Source: an uncultured Prevotellaceae bacterium (GTDB lineage Bacteria; Bacteroidota; Bacteroidia; Bacteroidales; Bacteroidaceae). From it: 8,322 nucleotides of DNA. The notes beneath the pieces are model-generated. The model was not told the origin of the DNA, made no database searches, and worked only from the letters and a program-made list of their open reading frames with translations. Made by a program: the position numbers and the translations under genes. Of the stretch, positions 6,122 to 8,322 are shown in pieces (the stretch's first letter is position 1; every line of letters starts with the position of its first letter). Location: the NCBI GenBank assembly GCA_946539635.1, contig CAMNHS010000058.1, positions 1 to 8,322 on the forward strand, written 5' to 3'.

Positions 6122-7434
6122 AGACACTGATTAAGGATGGTACTATTGTCAATGAAGGACATCAGCAAAAGGCTGACATCCTTGTTGTCGATGACAGAAT
6201 AGCCTCTGTTCTTCCTTGTGGTACTAATGCTGCTGATTGCGACAATATCATTGATGCAACTGGTTGCTACATCCTTCCTGGCATCATAGATACCCATGTA
6301 CATTTTCGTGAGCCTGGCTTGACTCACAAGGCCGACATGCAGTCAGAAAGTCTGGCGGCGCTCTTTGGTGGTGTCACATCCGTTTTCGAGATGCCTAATA
6401 CGCAACCTCAGACAACAACATTGACAGCATGGGAAGAAAAGATGCAGATAGCAAAGGACAGAATGCATGTTAATTATGCCTTCTTCCCAGGTGCAACGAA
6501 TGATAATCTTGAAGAGTTAAGGCGTTTTGATGTCCACAAGATTCCCGGAATAAAACTCTTTATGGGTTCCAGCACAGGAAATATGCTTGTCGATAAAGAG
6601 CAAGCCTTAGATGGCATATTCTCCCTTGCTCATGAAATGTCGCTGCCTCTGATGGCGCATTGTGAAGACACGACTATAATTAATCAGCATATACTGTACT
6701 ATAAACAACTGACGGGGTCCGACGATCCCGATGTGAAGCTCCACCCCTTCATACGTGATGAGGAAGCCTGTCTGCAATCTACGGAACTTGCTGTGCGACT
6801 TGCTCATAAACATGATACACATCTTCATGTGGCGCATATCTCTACCCAGAAGGAACTGTCTCTTCTTGGCGGCAATATTACAGGTGAAGCAACCATAGCT
6901 CATCTGTTGTTTTCTGCACCCGATTATTGCACTCTCGGAACACGTATCAAATGTAATCCGGCAGTAAAGACCACACTCGATCGCAATGCACTCCGTAAAG
7001 CCCTCTCTGACGACACAATCACAACTATTGCCACAGATCATGCTCCTCATACCCTTGCAGAGAAACAGGGTGGGGCGCTGAAGGCTATGTCGGGTATGCC
7101 GATGGTGCAGTTCTCTCTTGTATCGATGCTTTCATTAGTTGATGAAGGGGTGCTGACGCTTGAGCAGTTGGTGAGGTTGATGTGTCATAATCCTTCGCTG
7201 CTATTTTGTATCCGTGAACGTGGTTTTATTCGTGAAGGATATAAGGCAGATATCGCTATTGTAAAGCGCTTTGATACTCCGTGGACTCTTGATAGTACTA
7301 TGATTAAGAGCAAGTGTGGCTGGAGTCCCCTCGAAGGACGACAGTTCCATTGGTCAGTAGTAGAAACTCTCGTCAATGGCGTAAGTGGTGTTGCAGCACA
7401 GAAAAACTTTGGACAGCCCATAGAATTCAGATGA
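6118..7434 (+). CDS. pyrC: Dihydroorotase, class I
   Basis: Zinc amidohydrolase that closes carbamoyl-aspartate to dihydroorotate, the third step of pyrimidine synthesis; cytosolic. The 438-residue length fits class I enzymes. Metal and active-site residues are all visible: DTHVHFREPG (58-67; H60, H62 and the substrate Arg64), K146 in PGIKLFMG as a candidate carbamylated-lysine position, H181 in MAHCED, H240 in HVAHIST, and catalytic D307 in ATDHAPHT (306-312). MPNT (92-95) is the usual substrate-binding segment. The C-terminal GYKADIAIV closes the small beta-domain. The start overlaps the lipoprotein stop (ATGA), and the end overlaps the acyltransferase start in the same way. Presence in the same cluster as prs is sensible because PRPP is consumed two steps later, at orotate phosphoribosyltransferase. 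No catalytic residue is missing, so this is not an inactive PyrC-like paralogue. Confidence 0.96.
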   Translation: MKTLIKDGTIVNEGHQQKADILVVDDRIASVLPCGTNAADCDNIIDATGCYILPGIIDTHVHFREPGLTHKADMQSESLAALFGGVTSVFEMPNTQPQTTTLTAWEEKMQIAKDRMHVNYAFFPGATNDNLEELRRFDVHKIPGIKLFMGSSTGNMLVDKEQALDGIFSLAHEMSLPLMAHCEDTTIINQHILYYKQLTGSDDPDVKLHPFIRDEEACLQSTELAVRLAHKHDTHLHVAHISTQKELSLLGGNITGEATIAHLLFSAPDYCTLGTRIKCNPAVKTTLDRNALRKALSDDTITTIATDHAPHTLAEKQGGALKAMSGMPMVQFSLVSMLSLVDEGVLTLEQLVRLMCHNPSLLFCIRERGFIREGYKADIAIVKRFDTPWTLDSTMIKSKCGWSPLEGRQFHWSVVETLVNGVSGVAAQKNFGQPIEFR

Positions 7435-8135
7435 TATACAAGATTTACCAGATATGCGTTTTGGCTCCTGTGGTGGTATTAACTTCCGCATGGGCTGGTA
7501 CTACAATGGCTGTGATGTGTAGCATCTCGCATCATCCCGATTGGTGGAGTAGCTTTGCCTCCAAATGGTGGGCCCGCATCATCCTTGCTGTTGCTCTCAT
7601 ACCTGTGGAGGTAAAGGGTAAGGAGCATATCGTTAAAGGCGAGTCCTATATCTATGCTGCAAACCATCAGGGAGCCTTCGATATCTTCCTTATTTGCGGC
7701 TATCTCAATGTCCCATTCCGCTGGATGATGAAGCGAGCCCTTGAGAAAGTTCCATTTCTCGGATGGGGATGCAAACATGCTGGTTATGTCTTTGTTGATA
7801 ACAGCAATCCGGGCGAATCGCGTCGCACTTATCGTGAGGCAGAGCAAATACTACTCTCAGGCATGAGTCTTATGATGTTTCCAGAAGGTTCTCGCACCAA
7901 GAATGGTAATCTGATGCCATTCAGAAAAGGAGCCTTTGCCCTTGCTGACGAGATGCATATCCCTGTTGTACCGATGACTATCAATGGCAGCTATGTGATA
8001 CTTCCAAAAGGTAAGAAGGTGAACTTTATAAAGCGTAATAAACTCACCCTCACCATCCATAAGCCCATCTATCTCGACAATTCCGATGCCCTCCGTGAAG
8101 AATGCTATCGTTGCATACTAAGTGGCCTGAAATAA
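7431..8135 (+). CDS. plsC: 1-acyl-sn-glycerol-3-phosphate acyltransferase (PlsC type)
   Basis: Membrane-associated acyltransferase that converts lysophosphatidate to phosphatidate in phospholipid synthesis. Numbered from the ATG at 7431 it has 234 residues, normal for the family. An N-terminal hydrophobic helix (about 5-25) and a second hydrophobic stretch (48-60) anchor it to the inner membrane. The catalytic H-x4-D is NHQGAFD (78-84; H79 and D84), motif II lies around RWMMKRALEKVPFLG (97-111), motif III is FPEGSRT (150-156), and motif IV is IPVVPMTING (177-186). The reading frame stays open upstream to 7314 inside pyrC, but the first 39 codons of that longer version are out-of-frame pyrC sequence and unlike any acyltransferase. 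The ATG gives an ATGA overlap with pyrC. It is the last gene of the cluster; related aminolipid acyltransferases such as OlsA share these motifs and cannot be fully excluded. Confidence 0.92.
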   Translation: MIYKIYQICVLAPVVVLTSAWAGTTMAVMCSISHHPDWWSSFASKWWARIILAVALIPVEVKGKEHIVKGESYIYAANHQGAFDIFLICGYLNVPFRWMMKRALEKVPFLGWGCKHAGYVFVDNSNPGESRRTYREAEQILLSGMSLMMFPEGSRTKNGNLMPFRKGAFALADEMHIPVVPMTINGSYVILPKGKKVNFIKRNKLTLTIHKPIYLDNSDALREECYRCILSGLK

Positions 8136-8195
8136 ATGTACACATGCAGATTCTTGGGACTTTGTGAAGATTTTATAGAAAAAAATCAAAAAAAA

Positions 8196-8227
8196 TTTGC
8201 ATATAACAAAAAAATATATTACCTTTG
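8196..8227 (+). promoter_or_regulatory. Strong Bacteroidales-type promoter for tRNA-Ser
   Basis: TTTG at 8196-8199, a 20-base A/T-rich spacer, then TACCTTTG at 8220-8227. Both elements match the TTTG-N19-21-TAnnTTTG consensus exactly, making this the best promoter in the window. The expected transcription start is about 8231-8232, some 36 bases before the tRNA. The 60 bases between the end of plsC and this promoter hold no clear terminator. Confidence 0.85.
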
Positions 8228-8231
8228 CACC

Positions 8232-8264
8232 GCTTTTCAGACCAAAAGCCGTCAAAACAAGACG
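8232..8264 (+). other. Two tandem hairpins in the tRNA-Ser 5' leader
   Basis: First stem GCTTTT (8232-8237) with AAAAGC (8244-8249), loop of 6. Second stem CGTC (8250-8253) with GACG (8261-8264), loop of 7. They are directly adjacent and fill nearly the whole leader between the predicted transcription start and the mature tRNA 5' end at 8268. They could act in RNase P processing or simply stabilise the precursor. The second stem is only 4 bp and weak on its own. Confidence 0.45.
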
Positions 8265-8267
8265 TTC

Positions 8268-8322
8268 GGAGAGATGGTAGAGTGGTCGATTACAACGGTC
8301 TTGAAAACCGTCGTGCTGAGAG
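8268..8322 (+). tRNA. tRNA-Ser(UGA), 3' end cut by window edge
   Basis: The acceptor strand GGAGAGA (8268-8274) is followed by TG, a D-stem GTA (8277-8279) with TAC (8291-8293), and an anticodon stem ACGGT/ACCGT (8295-8299, 8307-8311) enclosing the loop CTTGAAA. The anticodon is TGA (8302-8304), decoding UCA and other UCN serine codons. The bases after 8312 begin the long variable arm expected of a class II tRNA. The T-arm and acceptor 3' strand lie beyond the window, so full cloverleaf pairing cannot be checked. Confidence 0.93.

Noticed and set aside
6607..7050. 147-codon open frame on the minus strand within pyrC
   Set aside because: It is fully antisense to a well-conserved dihydroorotase, has no recognisable motif and no promoter; a by-product of pyrC codon use.
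7314..7430. Upstream extension of the acyltransferase reading frame inside pyrC
   Set aside because: The 39 extra codons are pyrC sequence read in another frame, unlike any acyltransferase N-terminus; the ATG at 7431 gives a hydrophobic start and an ATGA junction.
8169..8187. Possible terminator after plsC (GATTTT, 7 bases, AAAATC)
   Set aside because: The stem is only six A/T-rich pairs and is followed by A residues, not a T-run, on the plus strand.
1..8322. CRISPR array, insertion sequence, phage or defence genes
   Set aside because: I looked for regularly spaced direct repeats, terminal inverted repeats and transposase, integrase or toxin motifs and saw none.

Overview
The window looks like chromosomal DNA from a member of the Bacteroidota, most likely order Bacteroidales and possibly Prevotella-like. 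Three things point there. Recognisable promoters use the Bacteroidales signature (TTTG, about 20 bases, TAnnTTTG) rather than the E. coli type. There are no strong Shine-Dalgarno sequences before the genes. The families are typical of the group: a DUF4369 lipoprotein, a carboxynorspermidine decarboxylase, and a Prs sequence closely resembling what I remember of Bacteroides Prs. The genus call is inference.

Left part, minus strand (1-2997): three genes are read leftward. nspC (carboxynorspermidine decarboxylase, spermidine synthesis) has its own promoter at 2990-2997; its start is best placed at the ATG at 2965. After a 95-base gap holding a second promoter and a perfect 8-bp inverted repeat comes an integral membrane protein of the flippase-like/lysylphosphatidylglycerol-synthase-TM family. 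Six bases further on begins a secreted glycoside hydrolase family 28 (pectin-degrading) protein that is cut by the window's left edge.

Right part, plus strand (3083-8135): a compact seven-gene cluster diverges from nspC. It holds a divergent ThiE/TenI-like protein, prs (PRPP synthase), a DivIC/FtsB-like division protein, a four-helix membrane protein of unknown function, a DUF4369 lipoprotein, a class I dihydroorotase (pyrC) and a PlsC-type acyltransferase. The first two junctions are gaps of 11 and 22 bases; the last four are overlaps of 17, 1, 4 and 4 bases, so the cluster is probably one operon with translational coupling. It joins nucleotide precursor supply (PRPP and dihydroorotate) with envelope growth (septum, lipoprotein, phospholipid).

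Right edge (8136-8322): a textbook Bacteroidales promoter drives a tRNA-Ser(UGA) gene that runs off the window. Its short 5' leader can fold into two small hairpins.

No mobile element, CRISPR array, phage gene or obvious defence system is visible. Most of the window is ordinary housekeeping sequence. The points most worth a second look are the apparent loss of ThiE active-site residues, the predicted near-leaderless GTG start of that gene, the inverted repeat at the predicted 5' end of the flippase-like mRNA, and the two uncharacterised envelope proteins embedded between division and pyrimidine genes.
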